From: Manis javanica
Lineage: Eukaryota > Chordata > Mammalia > Pholidota > Manidae
Length of the DNA stretch: 64,000 nt
Assembly (NCBI RefSeq): GCF_040802235.1
Contig: NC_133158.1
Location: 159,747,401 to 159,811,400 of the forward strand
Direction of reading: 5' to 3'
Each line of letters begins with the position of its first letter. Position 1 is the first letter of the stretch. The notes below the pieces were generated by a model. That model was not told the origin of the DNA and searched no databases. It saw only the letters and a list, made by a program, of their open reading frames with translations. Both the position numbers and the translations under genes were made by a program. Positions 22,501 to 34,909 of the stretch are shown one piece after another.

Positions 22501-23070
22501 AGCGTCCCAGGCAAGTGTGCTCCTGCCTAAATGTTTGTTTTGTAGCCCTTGCGAAACTTCTGTCAAGGTAAAGCTGTTTGACAGGTTCATATCTGAGTGC
22601 CCTGGTAAACTCTGCTCTTGGCAGCAATTACAGCATCTACTGAAAATCATTTATAGGGACACAAAAAGTGCACATGAAGGTGAACAGCTGGAATGTTTCT
22701 GCCTCCCACAAGCAAGATAAACAACTTATCATTGAGGTTGATTAATTCAACAAAACTATGGAATACTTGAGTGACTGATATTAAATAAGGAGATATTTGA
22801 CGTATTGTAGCCATCAAGGTGGGGTTTTATTTCCTTTTTATTTAAAGAAGTCTTTTTACCCATGAATTCAGTACAGTTGGTACTGCAGGACGTGGTGTGG
22901 AATGATGTCCTCACTCTGGCCTGTCTTGGCAGGCTTATAGTAAAGTTACCGTCAGCAGAAAACAGGATGTAAGCAGATGCCAGACATGTCCAGGGCGTCC
23001 AGGAGAGAAGATCATGTTAACCTGATAACACACAATCAGTGAGGGTGCAATATGTATTATGACTGCTGAA
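19593..23070. other. repeat-poor sequence, possibly constrained in parts
   Basis: In about 3.5 kb I can place no interspersed repeat with confidence, apart from a vague MIR-like run near 19920-20000. The parts at 21060-21260 and 21420-21660 are AT-rich, non-repetitive and have the look of conserved noncoding DNA, but that is inference only. Several 60-80-codon frames on both strands show no protein features. Confidence 0.4.
21198..21248. repeat. imperfect inverted repeat, 20-bp arms
   Basis: The left arm at 21198-21217 and the right arm at 21229-21248 are reverse complements at 18 of 20 positions, separated by 11 nt. The outermost 11 bp pair perfectly. It stands in otherwise repeat-poor sequence. 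It could be a tiny MITE, a hairpin in a transcript or chance AT symmetry. Confidence 0.7.
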
Positions 23071-23071
23071 A

Positions 23072-23242
23072 ATTGGAGTGGTTGAAAGCATCTGCCACTT
23101 ACTGGTTTTGTAATCTTGGACAGTTTCCTCATCTATGGAAATGCAGACAATACTTCATGAGACAGTTGTCAGGAGTAAATTAGCTCATTCACAAAGTACT
23201 CAGCATGGTGCTTGGTTCAAAGAAAGTGCTTTAATAAACCTT
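23072..23242 (+). repeat. MIR SINE
   Basis: 'gccacttactggttttgtaa' and 'tcttggacagtttcctcatc', then 'aaagtactcagcatggtgct', 'tggttcaaagaaagtgcttt' and 'aataaa' are MIR core and 3' segments in order. The middle is shortened. Confidence 0.7.
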
Positions 23243-23264
23243 ACCTTTTGATTCAAATCAGATA

Positions 23265-23745
23265 ATTCTCCCTGCCTGTGGAAGGCTGAAAAATGAATGT
23301 ATCCATATCCTAATGCCTAGAACCAGTCAATGTAAATTATTTGCTAAAAAGGTCTTTGAAAATGTGATCGAGTTAAGGATATTGAGATGAGGAGATTCTT
23401 GTAGGTTATGTGGGTGGGCCTTAGTTCAGTAACAAATGTCCTTATAACAGAGAGGCAGAAGGAGAACACACACCCAGACAGGAAGCCAGCAGCAGCTGTG
23501 GAAGCAGAGATGGGAGGGATGCAGCCACAAGCCAAGGGAAGCTGGGAGCCTCCAGAAGCAGGAAGAGACAAGGAGGGATTCTTCCCCAGAGCCTGTAGAG
23601 GGAGCACAGTCCTGCTGACATCTAGATCTTGACAGTGAAACTGATTTCAGATCTTGGCCTCCAGAACTGGGAAAGAAAAAATTTCCGTTGTTTTAAACCA
23701 CTAAATTTAAGGTAATTAGTTACAGAAGCTACAGGAAACAATACC
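23265..23745 (+). mobile_element. MLT1-type MaLR solo LTR, near full length
   Basis: The order 'tgtatccatatcctaatgcc', 'gtgatcgagttaaggatatt', 'gagatgaggagattcttgta', 'gtgggtgggccttagttcag', 'gtccttataacagagaggca', 'cagagcctgtagagggagca', 'gatcttggcctccagaactg' and 'taattagttacagaagctac' matches an MLT1-type LTR through almost its whole length. The open frames of 87 and 74 codons on opposite strands lie inside it and are spurious. Confidence 0.85.
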
Positions 23746-23749
23746 TTCC

Positions 23750-25600
23750 CTAACTTCATCAGTGTCATGCATTGTGGTACCAGACAAGAGCCTCCCTCCT
23801 TTCAATCACAGACCATAATGACTATGTCATAAAATGCAGTGTGCTTGGTTGGAGCCCCCAAATAAAAAGCATCTGCTTTCCCTTTAATTGCATATTTTTA
23901 CCCTCAAAATAAAGAGAAAAACGCTGGGTAGTTTGTGATATGCTACACCATAGCTTGTGTTGTTTAGGAAGCATTTTTGCATGTTACACAGCTGGATTTC
24001 TGTGAACATGCACATTTGTTTTCTCCCAAGCCCTTCATCGCTAGGGTAGTTCCAACAGTGCTCCAGAGCCTCTGGTGGGTGAGGCAAGACCAGCTTGTCC
24101 CGGACCTCCAAAATTGTTATTTCCATGGTCATCAAAAAAATATCACTGAAATTATTTTAAATAATACAGCAGATGATTTTCAACAGTACTTGGAGACAGA
24201 GTTAAACAGTCTTACTGCCTTTTCAATTGTCTTTCAATTCAGTTTACATCAAGAAGAAAGTCTAATGGTTTTTATATTGATTATGACTTCCTATTCATGG
24301 CAGTTTTCTCTTTTTTAACCATTTATGATAATCATACAAATTTTCCTTCTTAAACAAATGTGTTTAAGCAAATACAGTGAATCAATTTAAATGAAAGTAT
24401 TAAATAAATAAAACTACAGGTGGTCATAGTGAAGATAGTTCTCTAATGCTTAAAGTTTGGGACACAACACCCTAAGAAGACAGGAACCTCTAAGAAGTTC
24501 ATGAACGACCACATCCAACCTCAAAGTTTCCCAGACCATAAGCCAATTAACACTAAAACCTTAATCCCAGGCCTGCCTTGGCCCCACATGCTCTCCAGTA
24601 GTTCTGAGAGATTCTGCTTGACACCCCCAAAGAGCGACTGAGGGTCTCTGTTCGGCTGGCAGCACCCTGGACATTCACCGAGGCAGGCTGTGCCGGGATC
24701 TGACACATCTGAGCTGCCCAGCCCACCTCTTCCCTGAACTGGCTCCATAGTCAACAGTCCTTGTCAAGGGCACGTATTTGCAATTTTTAAATTATGCAAT
24801 TGTCCTATATGATCTTGCTATTCCCTATCCTCCCAGAAACAGAAAAGAAATTGGCTCCTACATTAACCATCAGAATAAATTGTGTAGCTGAAGGAACTTG
24901 TGTTCTAATGGTCATTTCAAAAGAAAAATGCAGTTCAGTAATCTTAAATAATTCAGGAGTCGTGTAATTACAGTAATTTTTACATAGAAAAAACAAAAAC
25001 AGTTAGTTAATTTTGTTTGAGTCATATTTTACTCTGGTTAATGTAAAGTGATACTAATACATCTAGAGTTTATTTTTCCCCCTACGGATGAGGCAAAACT
25101 ATACCCAGTACCTTTACTGCACAGAAAAAGAAAATTACTCCCGGTCCTTTGAGTGTTTACATTACACTCAGATGTTCAGGGAAAGTGTTCCCCAGCCTCA
25201 TCCATAACAGATTCAGTCTCCCTCCTGAGCTCTGCCCAAGGGGCAGTGCAGAAAATACCTGGACTACATTTGAGTCCAGCACAGCAATCCCAGGCCAGAC
25301 ATCACGACTGAACCATCAGCTTCCGTCACATCGTCTCATTTAGATAAAGGCTGCTCTTCATGCTGCTCCCCTCCTTCCTCCAGTTGGCAGTGGGCATATG
25401 ACAGAGGTGAAGGGGTGGCATATATGTTATTTGTGCTCCTTGTACAACTCTCCTCATCACTGAGCCCTCTAACAATGGCTATTAAGTAGTAAAGAGTGGA
25501 CCATCACTTCTCTACCTGCTCCTTCAGTCAGGGTGCACAGGCTTCTCCAGCTCACTCTCAGTGGTGTTTGGGCATCCTGAGGTCTGGCCCGGGCAGTTTA
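23750..25600. other. unassigned sequence
   Basis: A 113-codon plus-strand frame (23977-24318) overlaps an 83-codon minus-strand frame; neither has recognisable features. The segment 24500-24760 is GC-richer than its neighbours but holds few CpGs. I assign no repeat. Confidence 0.35.
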
Positions 25601-25609
25601 CACTATAGA

Positions 25610-25855
25610 TCTTGTTTACAGGACCACCTCGCTCTTCATAGTCATCCCTGGACTCAGACACCAGATTGTCTGTTTCCAAATCGCTGCTTACTGACCTTGG
25701 CAAGCGATTTAATATTCTGTGCCTGGGTTTCTGCATCTATAAAATGGTGAGGGGTGTAATAATAATCATAATACTATCTATCTCTCAGAGTTGTATGAAT
25801 TAAGAAATGATTAAATATTTTCAGCAGTATCTGGCCCATATACATGCTGTGTCGG
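25610..25855 (+). repeat. MIR SINE, diverged
   Basis: 'ctgactcagacaccaga'-like sequence near 25650, 'aaatcgctgcttactgacct', 'tggcaagcgatttaatattc' and 'tgtgcctgggtttctgcatc', then 'tataaaatggtgaggggtgt', 'agagttgtatgaattaagaa' and 'cagtatctggcccatataca' follow the MIR order. Overlapping open frames here are shadows. Confidence 0.75.
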
Positions 25856-25859
25856 CTCA

Positions 25860-27955
25860 CTACTAGTGTTGTCATTGCTGTGCTAGGGGGGCGTCCAGCT
25901 TACTCCCACACCCCTCACAGGGTCGTGTGAGGACCTCTAGATCCTACTCAGATAGCACACGAGCCAAAGGAAGCTCAGAGATCTAAAGCCAGATCGTCTT
26001 CTCAGGCCACGGAGCCATGGAGCATTCTCAGCTGTGCCCAGCTCCAGGTCCACAGGAGAGCCAGCTGGGAGGCAGACTTCTCCGAAAATCCTAAAAAGAA
26101 TCACAGAAAACTGCCACATCATTCCCCTGGGCCTGTCCAAACTCCATGGCCGGGCCAAAGCCGGAGGAAGGAGCAGGGAACAGCTCAGGCTCGGTTCGTT
26201 GCTCCCTCCTCTCGCCCTCTTCCTCTTCCCGCAGTCCCTCTGAAACTGCTAGCAGGGCTAGTGCTTCACTTTTCCTTCCACTCTTCCTTCCCTGGCAGCA
26301 TCATATCTTCCTCTTCCTGACCTGAGTTTTGTTGGCTAGGCCACAAGGTGTGCAGAGTGAAGGAAAACATACGAACAAGACTTAAAATCCAGAAGCTTTT
26401 AAAGATATCACACATATTACACGAGTTCATAACCTAGAAAACAGCAAGAGCCATCTTCAAATACTCCATGACGGACAGAAAAATGTAAAAACAAGTATAT
26501 TGGGTTGGGGGCTAGATTTCAGAGAAGTAGCAGGCATCTAGTGCATTCCTGCTCATGCAAGTGACTTCCTGAAAGGAAAACTTCGTACTGTCGTCCAGTG
26601 ATATTTGGGGGATGAAGAAACATTTTAACTAGAAGTAAAGTGCTGATTCCTGGTAGTTATGAACTAAGCTTTTCTGGGAAAATTGGTTGTAAGATGGATT
26701 TTTTAAAACTATAATGAACCAAACAGGAGGCATAGCACCTTAATGAGAAACAGCCTGGAGTCAGGGTTCTTCACAGACATTTCTGCAGAAAGTGCCAGTG
26801 TCTAGAGTTCATGATCAATATATTTTTTGTTTTTATGTAATGCCAAAAATTTTTTTAAAGCCTGAAAAAGGAACGTCACTTGGTTCCTTACAGAGGCCTC
26901 CCATGATCTTCCAAGGTAGGCCACACACAGAGGTTCAAGATCCTCCTATTTAACACTCTGCCAATGCCAGGAAGCAAAATCTGCTGTTTTGGGAAAGGGA
27001 GGTGCTCTGGGACTTCCCCAGGTTACTCCAACTAAAATATAAAAATAGAAAATATTCCATAGAATACATAAATCTAGAAATACAGCTGTCTCCAAACTTA
27101 ATAGCATTAAATCACCATGAAAACTGTCAACTACCTGCAGTGTCTTCTAGGAAGCAGACGTCACTGCTAATGGTTTCAGGTATAAACTCTCCTGTCTCCT
27201 CTATTAATGGCAGTCACAAGTATATTAATTTATTTTCAGAGGCTCTATGTGTGTGTCCATACACATGATGAAAAAGTTAAACAGGCTCAAAGTCAGAAAG
27301 AAAATTTTAGCAACTCTAATTGTGTTGCCCATTTCTGTCTGCAAGGTCATTCACTAGCTGCAATTTTATGAAAGTGGCAGGCCTAACTCATTAAAACCAT
27401 TATTGGTGTTTTTTAAATGGAAATGGTTCATAACAGTTTAACAAAAGAAAAAGCCCTGGAGTCATGCAGAAGTTTCTTCATTAAAAGAAAATTAACCTTG
27501 AATTTGTAGCACTGTGATTTAATAAGCAATGGTAATGCTTGCCCAAAATTTAGAAAATTAAAGAAGTGCCATATGGCTTGATTATATACAATAATTAGGA
27601 TAGAATTGGGAAGGAATGGAATCAGGACTTTAGACTTTAAGAGTTGTAAAAGATTATTTCATCCAGTCTCTCTAGTTTCTTCCTCCCAACCACCCCATCC
27701 TTCTCTCTCCACACACATTTCATAGACAAGGCCCCCCAAAATTAAATTCCTTTCTCTAGGTTACATACGTAATACTGTAACTGAAAGTAAACATTCTAAT
27801 TTCAAAGTACAGGTAAAAGAAATTCTAGTGTAAATGGTAATCTAGAAAAAAACATGCATTAAATAGGATGAAGAAGCTAATAAGCTTACTATATAAAGAA
27901 CTTCCTGCTAATCAATAAGTTAAACAGCTCAAAGGGGAAATAAAGAAATGATGTC
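25860..27955. other. unassigned sequence
   Basis: GC-richer at 25880-26300, AT-rich afterwards. No gene and no repeat that I can place with confidence. The run at 27650-27790 may contain a decayed MIR or L2 piece. Confidence 0.35.
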
Positions 27956-27959
27956 CACA

Positions 27960-28620
27960 GACAATTGAAAAAAGCATCCATAGGAAATCTTGATAAATGT
28001 TCATCTTAACTGAAAGCAAAGAAATGCAAATTGAAACAATAAAATTTCATGCTCATCTATCCCCTGATAAAGATTTTTTTAAGGTTAATATTCAGTATTG
28101 CTGAGGGCTAAGGAAAAGGATCCTTTTATATGCTGATGGTATTCATGAAAATTGGTACAAATTTTCTGAACAGCAATTTAGTAATAAGTCAAAGGCCTTA
28201 AAAATATGTATGTCCTTTGACCTACTAATTCAATTTCTAACCATTTATCCTAAGGAATAATTAGAAATACATACCAATAATTATGTAAAAGGATGTTTAT
28301 TGTAATGTTATAGAGTGAAGAATTGAAATCAATCTAAATGTTTAATATAAGGATTGAGGAAATACATCTTTATACATTTATTCAATTGACTACCACCCTG
28401 AATCATGTCCTATGACAAAGTGAATTTAGTGCCTCAGACAACTTTTTTAAAAATATCAGGTTATAGAAGAAAAGTTCGGAGTGACTTAATACATTGATCT
28501 ATCAATAAAAAATAAAATATATGGAAGATAAATACCAAATACAGTAACATTATAAGTTATTTCTTAAATTATTTTCAGTAATTTTTTAAATATTTATGAA
28601 AATGTATTATCTAAAGACAA
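27960..28620 (+). mobile_element. old L1 LINE, ORF2 end and 3' UTR
   Basis: 'gaaatgcaaattgaaacaat', 'cctttgacctactaattcaa', 'tttatcctaaggaataatta' and 'gaggaaatacatctttatac' correspond to the end of L1 ORF2 and the start of the 3' UTR. The reading frame is destroyed by stops and indels. No active element remains. Confidence 0.75.
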
Positions 28621-28639
28621 ATCTAAACAGTTTAAATGA

Positions 28640-30300
28640 ACACATTATTAAGATAAATCTGACTTGTCAGTGTGGAGCTAGAAGGGGAAACCTTCCAAGA
28701 GTGCTGAGCCCTTAGAAACCTCACTTCCTCTGTGGATTCTACTGCAGTGAGAGTGAGACAAATGCTCACACAGCCTTATGCATCTCATGGAATTATCTGC
28801 ATGCTGCATTTGACCTTCTGGAGGTGGAGTGGGTAAGGAGAAGGACCCAGCGTCCCTTCAAATCTTTAGCATAACTTTGTAACTTCCATCGCTAAACTAG
28901 GGTCACTGGTTTAAATGCCTTTAGCACCTGATTAATTAGTAATCAGGACAGTTAGACAGCCTTTCTGCTTCAGAGCGGATAATTATCATTCCTGACACAA
29001 AAGTCAATTTTTGGTAGGCATAAGGCACACTGCTGTCACCATTATACTCTGCTCCACACTCTAGATTTATTTTAAGGTTCTGTTTGTTAAAAAGAAAAAT
29101 AGTCTTTGTGACTATTTTACCCAAAAAAGTCTTGCTGGAGTCTTTTTTTTTCTTCCCCTGGATCTCTGTATTATGCAGGTGATAAAATTGATTATCTAAT
29201 GAAAGAAAAGAAGTTGTAGAACAGTAGTATGTAGCTCAGGGAGACAGTAAACATTTTTAAAACTCATGTCATGAAGATTTTGAGAAGACTATTGTATTAA
29301 GAAAAATCCCCAAGTAGCATTGAAAAATTGGAAAATCTGACTTTCCTCTTCTCAGTTCTGAACATTGTGCCTACAATCAAACATCTATATATAACTGTCT
29401 AAAGCTATGTTTATCTAGGGCCTCTTCATTAAGGACCCTTTTGGAAAAATCCTGCCGTAAGCCAATTGCCATTCACATCTGGAGTACAGATAACCAGATT
29501 ATCAACTGTTTAAGTCTATTTTTCCACTCTCAATGTTGGATGCTGCCCCCCCACCAATGCCCCCATCAAAATCATAAAATAACCAAAAAAAAAAATCATC
29601 TTAAAATTCCTGTCAACTAAACAGTGGTCACAAATGATACAGCTGGACAGTCATGAGTAAACAAACAAACATGGGGGAAAAAAAGAACAAACGCAGTGCA
29701 CCGGGAACGCAGTAGGGCTTCGAATGTCCTTGACCAGCGGTGAGCCTCTGGAGAGAAGTCTCATTCTAATTTCAGCACCACAGTTTTTGTGCTCCACTGG
29801 CATTTTCTGCCTTCTTATTAGAATCCTGGAATATGAGGAGCCAGGCTAAAGGAGCATCTTTTTTTTTAAGTGATGTAAGCAATTTAGGATTCTATGATAC
29901 AAAAATTCCTCTGTAAGAGCCTAAATTCATAGACCTGGAAATGACAATTACCTATTTCTTCTAAATGCTGCTGCTCTGGAGAGAGAGAAGGAAATGTGCG
30001 TGATACGTAAGTGATATCCTGACGCTCAGAAACAGACAGTGCCAGGTCAGAGCTGCAGGGCCGAACAGCAGTGACACTGCAGGAGCCGGACAGGTGTAGG
30101 GATGTGCTAATGCACAGCATGATGACTCTGTGCCTTTGTGTAGGAGAAATTGACAAAGAGAGCAAGGGTGAGATAACAGGTTATCTTGGAATCTGGCATG
30201 AATTAATAAGGATTACTCTTGAAAATGCTAAAAAGTTTCTCACAAGAAGTGTTGGCAGTCAATTTTTTTTGTGGGAATGAGGATATCGGAGACAAAGAGG
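28640..30300. other. unassigned sequence
   Basis: No gene, no confident repeat. A 93-codon minus-strand frame at 29884-30165 has no domain features. Poly-T and poly-A runs at about 29141, 29584 and 29861 may be remnants of old retroposon tails but no bodies are recognisable. Confidence 0.35.
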
Positions 30301-30304
30301 TAGA

Positions 30305-30682
30305 CAGTACAGTTTGCCAAGTATGTCCAGTTCTCCACCTTCTAGGAACTTCCAGGGATCCCTACGGATGGAACCATGTGACTCTTTTTGGTCAATGAAT
30401 CCTAAGAGCTCAAATGAAGTGTGCCACGTTGAGACTGGAGGATAGAACGGCCAGTGGAAGAAAAAAAATGCTCAAGCTTTCTTTTTCTCCCCAGCACGGT
30501 GACTGGCCACATTCAGGATGGGCAGCTACTCTCTCAACCAGTTCCTAAAGTGTTGTAATGAATCCAGCCTCCTATAGACCCACAGTACATATTATTGAAT
30601 GAGAAACTTGGTTATTTGAAGCCACAGACATTTGGAGGTGTTTGTTACCTCAGCATAACCCAATATCCTGACTGATATATAG
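30305..30682 (+). mobile_element. MLT1-type MaLR LTR, older subfamily
   Basis: 'gaaccatgtgactctttttg', 'gtcaatgaatcctaagagct' and 'caaatgaagtgtgccacgtt', then 'tttgaagccacagacatttg', 'gaggtgtttgttacctcagc' and 'ataacccaatatcctgactg' give the start-to-end order of an older MLT1 LTR, closing with 'atatat'. The middle is diverged. Confidence 0.75.
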
Positions 30683-30689
30683 TGACCTC

Positions 30690-31335
30690 CAAATATAGAG
30701 CTTAGATAAAGCTTTTACTGGCCATTCAAGAAATCAGATATGAACTATAAAAGTCATAAAAAGGCACAAAGGCCATAAAAATCCTAGAACAGTTAGAAGT
30801 GAACAATGTAAAAAGGACAACAAAGCAGCCTTGAAATGATACATTCCAAGGAAAAAATTCTACTGGAAGAGGGAAGTAGTTAATCAAGAGCTACAAACAT
30901 AAACCCGATACTCAGAAATTTCTTTATTTCTGTGCTACAGTTTTCCAAGCAAAGTAAAAATAGTTCATAGATCAATTTCTTTCTATAAATACTTGGAAAT
31001 AATTTCCTTATTTTTGGTACATTGTTTTATCCATAAAATATACCACTCCATTATTCTGACACTCTTGTCATTTTTTCCTGTGAATCACCAACTGAAAATC
31101 TATATAATCAGTTTTATTATATATCCAAAATAAGCACACTGCCAACTAGTTAATCTTTCATCCTAAACCAAGTCATTCCTCAAAAAAATGAGATTAAAAG
31201 GGACACAGAGAATATAATTTCCATAAAACATTTACTCATGTTTTTTCCTTGTTAATAACAAAAATTTCTAGATCTTGAGAGATTTTTTTACTTACATTTT
31301 GTGCCTTCCACATAAAAGTGTATTAGAATTACAAT
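30690..31335. other. unassigned AT-rich sequence
   Basis: Nothing recognisable. A decayed antisense MIR piece may follow at 31340-31420 ('ctcatttcacaagtgaagaa', 'aggcaggcccagaagcat'). Confidence 0.35.
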
Positions 31336-31454
31336 ATCTATGATACTCTCATTTCACAAGTGAAGAAAGGCAGGCCCAGAAGCATCGTGAAGCCAGCTGA
31401 AATACATTTAGGGTTGCATTTCTTAGAATCATTCAAAGTTTCTAAAATGCTTGA

Positions 31455-32065
31455 CATTCATTTGGTCATTTAATAAATTTTTAATGAGCACCTACTGTGT
31501 ATCAGACACTGAATTAGGTGAGCAAGACACACTCTAAGGGCAAAGCAAGCATCATGAGTGACCAAGAACACAGCATGGTAAGCCCTAGGCTTGAAGTACA
31601 GAGAGGGCGCTATGGGGGAATAAGAAGGGCCGTGTAACCTGGGGCTTGGGGCCAAGAGAAGTCTTCACAGCAGTGATGGCTAAAATGAGGCTACACTAAA
31701 GGGGCTGAGAGCAGAACTGTCCAGGGAAAGTGAAAAAAACCAAGCCTTACGAAAGACCTAAGTAAGAGAGAACATGGGCCTTCAGTTGGTAGATTGGGGT
31801 CCTAAAGGCCAATGGAGGTTGGCCAGAGATGAACCGAAGAGGTAAAATTGACAGGATTCAGATCCTGAAGCTCCTTTTAGACATTGTGAAGGGGACTGTA
31901 CATTTTTTATTATAAACCAGGAAGCCACTGAAAGATTTTAAGCAGAGATTGTGTGAGCTTCAGCAAGATCACTCTGACTGTGGTCTGGAAAACAGATTGG
32001 ACAGGGCGAGCCTAGAAGCAGACTGGCTGATTGAGAAGCATTTTAAGTAATCCTAGTGATATAAA
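31455..32065 (+). repeat. ancient LINE-like repeat, longest copy, family not named
   Basis: 'atgagcacctactgtgtatc' and 'agacactgaattaggtgagc', then 'aaaccaggaagccactgaaa', 'gattttaagcagagattgtg' and 'cagcaagatcactctgactg', then 'gattggacagggcgagccta' are in the order of a very common old mammalian repeat. The same family occurs at 12300, 43200, 46320 and 56615. It explains the 61-codon minus-strand frame at 31470-31655. Confidence 0.6.
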
Positions 32066-32074
32066 TGTCCCCCA

Positions 32075-33210
32075 GACTTGGATAGTGGCAGCAAGGTGAA
32101 GGAAATCAGACAGTATGAGAGAAAGAAAATAAGAGTCAAGAACATGTCTGCAGGTCAGAGGATGGAAAGAATGGTCCAGGATATCCCTTCACCCCCCTTT
32201 TGTATCTATAAAAAATATAAATTGTTTATATATGTCCAATCAACAGAACATTTTTGTTCAATCTCATCCTAGAACAGAAGACACTAAGACACATGACACC
32301 TATGACTTAAATTAAAAAATCACATTATTGTAAGCAAAGTGAATGAACCAGGCTTATAGTTTCATTCCAGCCCACACTGCCAGCCTGTACCCTAGTCCTC
32401 TAGACATCAATGAGAAAGCTACTTTAAGCCACTGTTCTAAGAGTCCTTGTGAGGTCAGGAAAAGGGGGAAATGATGGATTATTGAGCAACTAGGAGAATT
32501 TAGCCGCAATTTAGTAAGCGATGCCAGACCAAGAAGCATACATACATCCAGAAATTGAACTCATAGAGCAAGGCTTTATAAAATAAAGAGAACAAAGTAT
32601 TTAAATGCAGTTAAAGGCTGGAACAAAAACCAAGATGGATTCTTGTACAACACAGTTATCTCTATGGAATATGTGAACCTCTATATTTTCTCAAAAAGCG
32701 ACTTTCCAGACTCTGTTACTAAGTCTGAACTCTTAAGATGCCTAGGCTCACCATGCCTTCCAGGGTCAACATTCTATTAGGTAAGATATTAATTGAAACA
32801 GGCATGGTCACTTGCAAAGCTGTTAATAATGTAGCAGTACAAGAGCCACCAGTATGCAACTGATTTTCAAAACCACAGTAGACTATGGCAAACCTCATAT
32901 CCTCATGCATGATTATTTCTGACTCTTCTGTAAGCCAACATGTTAGAAACCTACTTGAATAAGCATGGTTCCTATTTTGCAGAAATGTTTCTAGTCAATC
33001 ATGCTCTGAAATATCATGGGAACATGAAAAATATCTTTTCAAATTATAATGACAAAACAAAAATAATAATTTGTTGAATTTTAAGAAATCAAAGAGCTAC
33101 CTCGGAATAACAGGTATTATGGGTAGTTTCGTTTTTTGCAAAGTATTAGGCACTTATAACTATAAATAAATTTGGAAGTCAAGTTAATGATATGCTTGCT
33201 GAAATCTTTC
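32075..33210. other. unassigned AT-rich sequence
   Basis: Short open frames only. No gene or repeat that I can place. Confidence 0.35.
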
Positions 33211-33214
33211 AGAG

Positions 33215-33432
33215 TGAAGCATATTCATAGATGCAATTTCTTTTAAAATGTACAAAAACTAGATGTTTTGATGGGTGGACAGAAGGGTGGATAAATGTGT
33301 TAATGTGATAAAGCAAAAACAGGAAATGTAGCAAAATGTTAATGGTAAAATCTAGTGATAGATACATGATTGCTACTTCACTGTTTTTCAACTTTTCTGC
33401 ATGTTTTAAAATTTTCATACTAAAAACTTTCT
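33215..33432 (+). mobile_element. old L1 LINE 3' UTR terminus
   Basis: 'gggtggataaatgtgttaat', 'tctagtgatagatacatgat', 'tcaacttttctgcatgtttt' and 'aaaattttcatactaaaaac' resemble the terminal 3' UTR of old L1M elements. Its adenosine-rich tail has decayed. Confidence 0.6.
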
Positions 33433-33585
33433 TAGGAGTAGTCATTTCACTCAAGTTCTTGGTTTCATCAGCTGCCATCTCTCAAGGGACCTGTTTCATC
33501 AATTATCTACTTTTGGTCGGTCTTACACCACTTTCTCGCTTTCTCCCTACTCGCTTTCTTCCTCTCAGCACTTTTAATAAGAGTG

Positions 33586-33598
33586 TGTGTGTGTGTGT
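33586..33598. repeat. short (TG)n run
   Basis: Six to seven TG units. Listed for completeness. Confidence 0.8.
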
Positions 33599-33654
33599 TG
33601 TAAAAACAGAAATGCATTCCAATTAGCCGTAGAGAAGAAAGCCCTGTACTACTC

Positions 33655-33870
33655 ACAATTTGCAAGTTGCAGAAACCTAACTCAATCCCAAACGAAATGG
33701 AGAATTTCCTTACTTAGCTCAAAAGTCCTGCTACAGCAGTGAGGACTCCGGAAGATTCAGCATAACTGGATCCAAGAGCTCCAGTTATGGAGTCAATTAT
33801 CTACCTTCTTCCATCTCTCTTCCCTTCTTTTACTATGTTGGTGTCTTTTCAGCCACTGTAAGATTACTTG
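33655..33870 (+). repeat. ancient repeat, second unnamed family, copy 1
   Basis: 'cagaaacctaactcaatccc', 'actggatccaagagctccag' and 'cttccatctctcttcccttc' follow an old mammalian repeat that also appears at 57625-58050. I know the pattern but not the name. No coding capacity. Confidence 0.45.
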
Positions 33871-33929
33871 AGAAGTGAGGGGTAAGTTTGTAGTATCTTC
33901 CTGACACATCCACTGTAAAAACCTCTCCT

Positions 33930-34205
33930 ATTCTAGAAAATACCACCCTTGAATCTCTGGCCCCTTCTAGCTATCACTTTATCACTTGCCACACTTTTCT
34001 GGGAGCTTCACCTATACTCGCTTCCCTTCTTCCTCACTTCAACACCACTGCATGGTTCTCATCAGTCTGTATTCCATTGTCACAGCTTCACTGAAACTGC
34101 TTTTACAAAAGTAACCAACAACTTTCCTACTGAGGAAGCTTATCTTGCTGGTCCTCTGCACAGCATTTGATTCTACTGGTCACTTATGTTCTGACCTTGG
34201 ATTCT
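33930..34205 (+). mobile_element. L2 LINE, ORF2 reverse-transcriptase fragment
   Basis: The plus-strand frame at 33949-34170 contains a degraded CR1/L2 reverse-transcriptase stretch: 'ETAFTKVTNNF', a short gap, then 'LAGPLHSI' where the family has an LDLSAAFDT-type motif A. The order 'ttccattgtcacagcttcac', 'tgaaactgcttttacaaaag', 'taaccaacaactttcctact' fits L2. The frame is broken downstream. Confidence 0.65.
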
Positions 34206-34359
34206 CCCAGTAGCATACCTTAGACAAGGACTGGGGTTCAAGCAGTTTATTGCAAAGAGGATTCAAGAATCAGATGTTAGGTAGCAGAAAAAAGTGAGAC
34301 AGTTAAGAGAAATACAAATAGAAAATCACTAATAAAAATTGTCCCTCATAAATTTTCGT

Positions 34360-34905
34360 CTGGACTCTGTCACCTTGCCTGAGTTTGCCTCTCTAAATCC
34401 ATCCCTCAAAATGCATTCAGGAAAATGTTCACCAATCACCTCTTCCCAAAACGTCTTCTCAGGTTTCCAGGCTCAGAGCAGTTAAACCCCAGTGTGCTTA
34501 ACATTCAGCGCAAGACCTTCCACCACTTGACTTTCGTTTGCTTTTCTGGTTGCTCCTTACTCTGGTTTTTGGATTCTAGTTTTGGGCCCTGATACTCAGT
34601 GGCTGTGGGGCTCCCCATGAGATGTGCTCTTTCACACCCTCTTTGCCAAGGTTATATCCCTCTGCCTGGAGCCCTCTTCCCACTCTCTGTGCCTAAAATG
34701 TCTTTTTCTACATGCACAACTGGATCAGACAGCATTCCTCCATGTCTCACTGCATCTTGAGCAAACCTTTATATTGGCATGACTTAGTGCTATTTTGTCA
34801 ACACAATCTGTTCCCTTTTTCCATCTCCCATACAGGACCATGAAGACCTCAAGGGTCAAGGTCATTAACATTCAGGAGGCACTTAATAAATAATGAACTG
34901 GACTG
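34360..34905 (+). mobile_element. L2 LINE 3' end
   Basis: 'ccaccacttgactttcgttt', 'atatccctctgcctggagcc', 'ctcttcccactctctgtgcc', 'aggaccatgaagacctcaag' and 'aggaggcacttaataaataa' form the L2 3' end. It probably belongs to the same insertion as the reverse-transcriptase fragment just upstream, with about 150 bp of unplaced sequence between. Confidence 0.75.
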
Positions 34906-34909
34906 TAGA

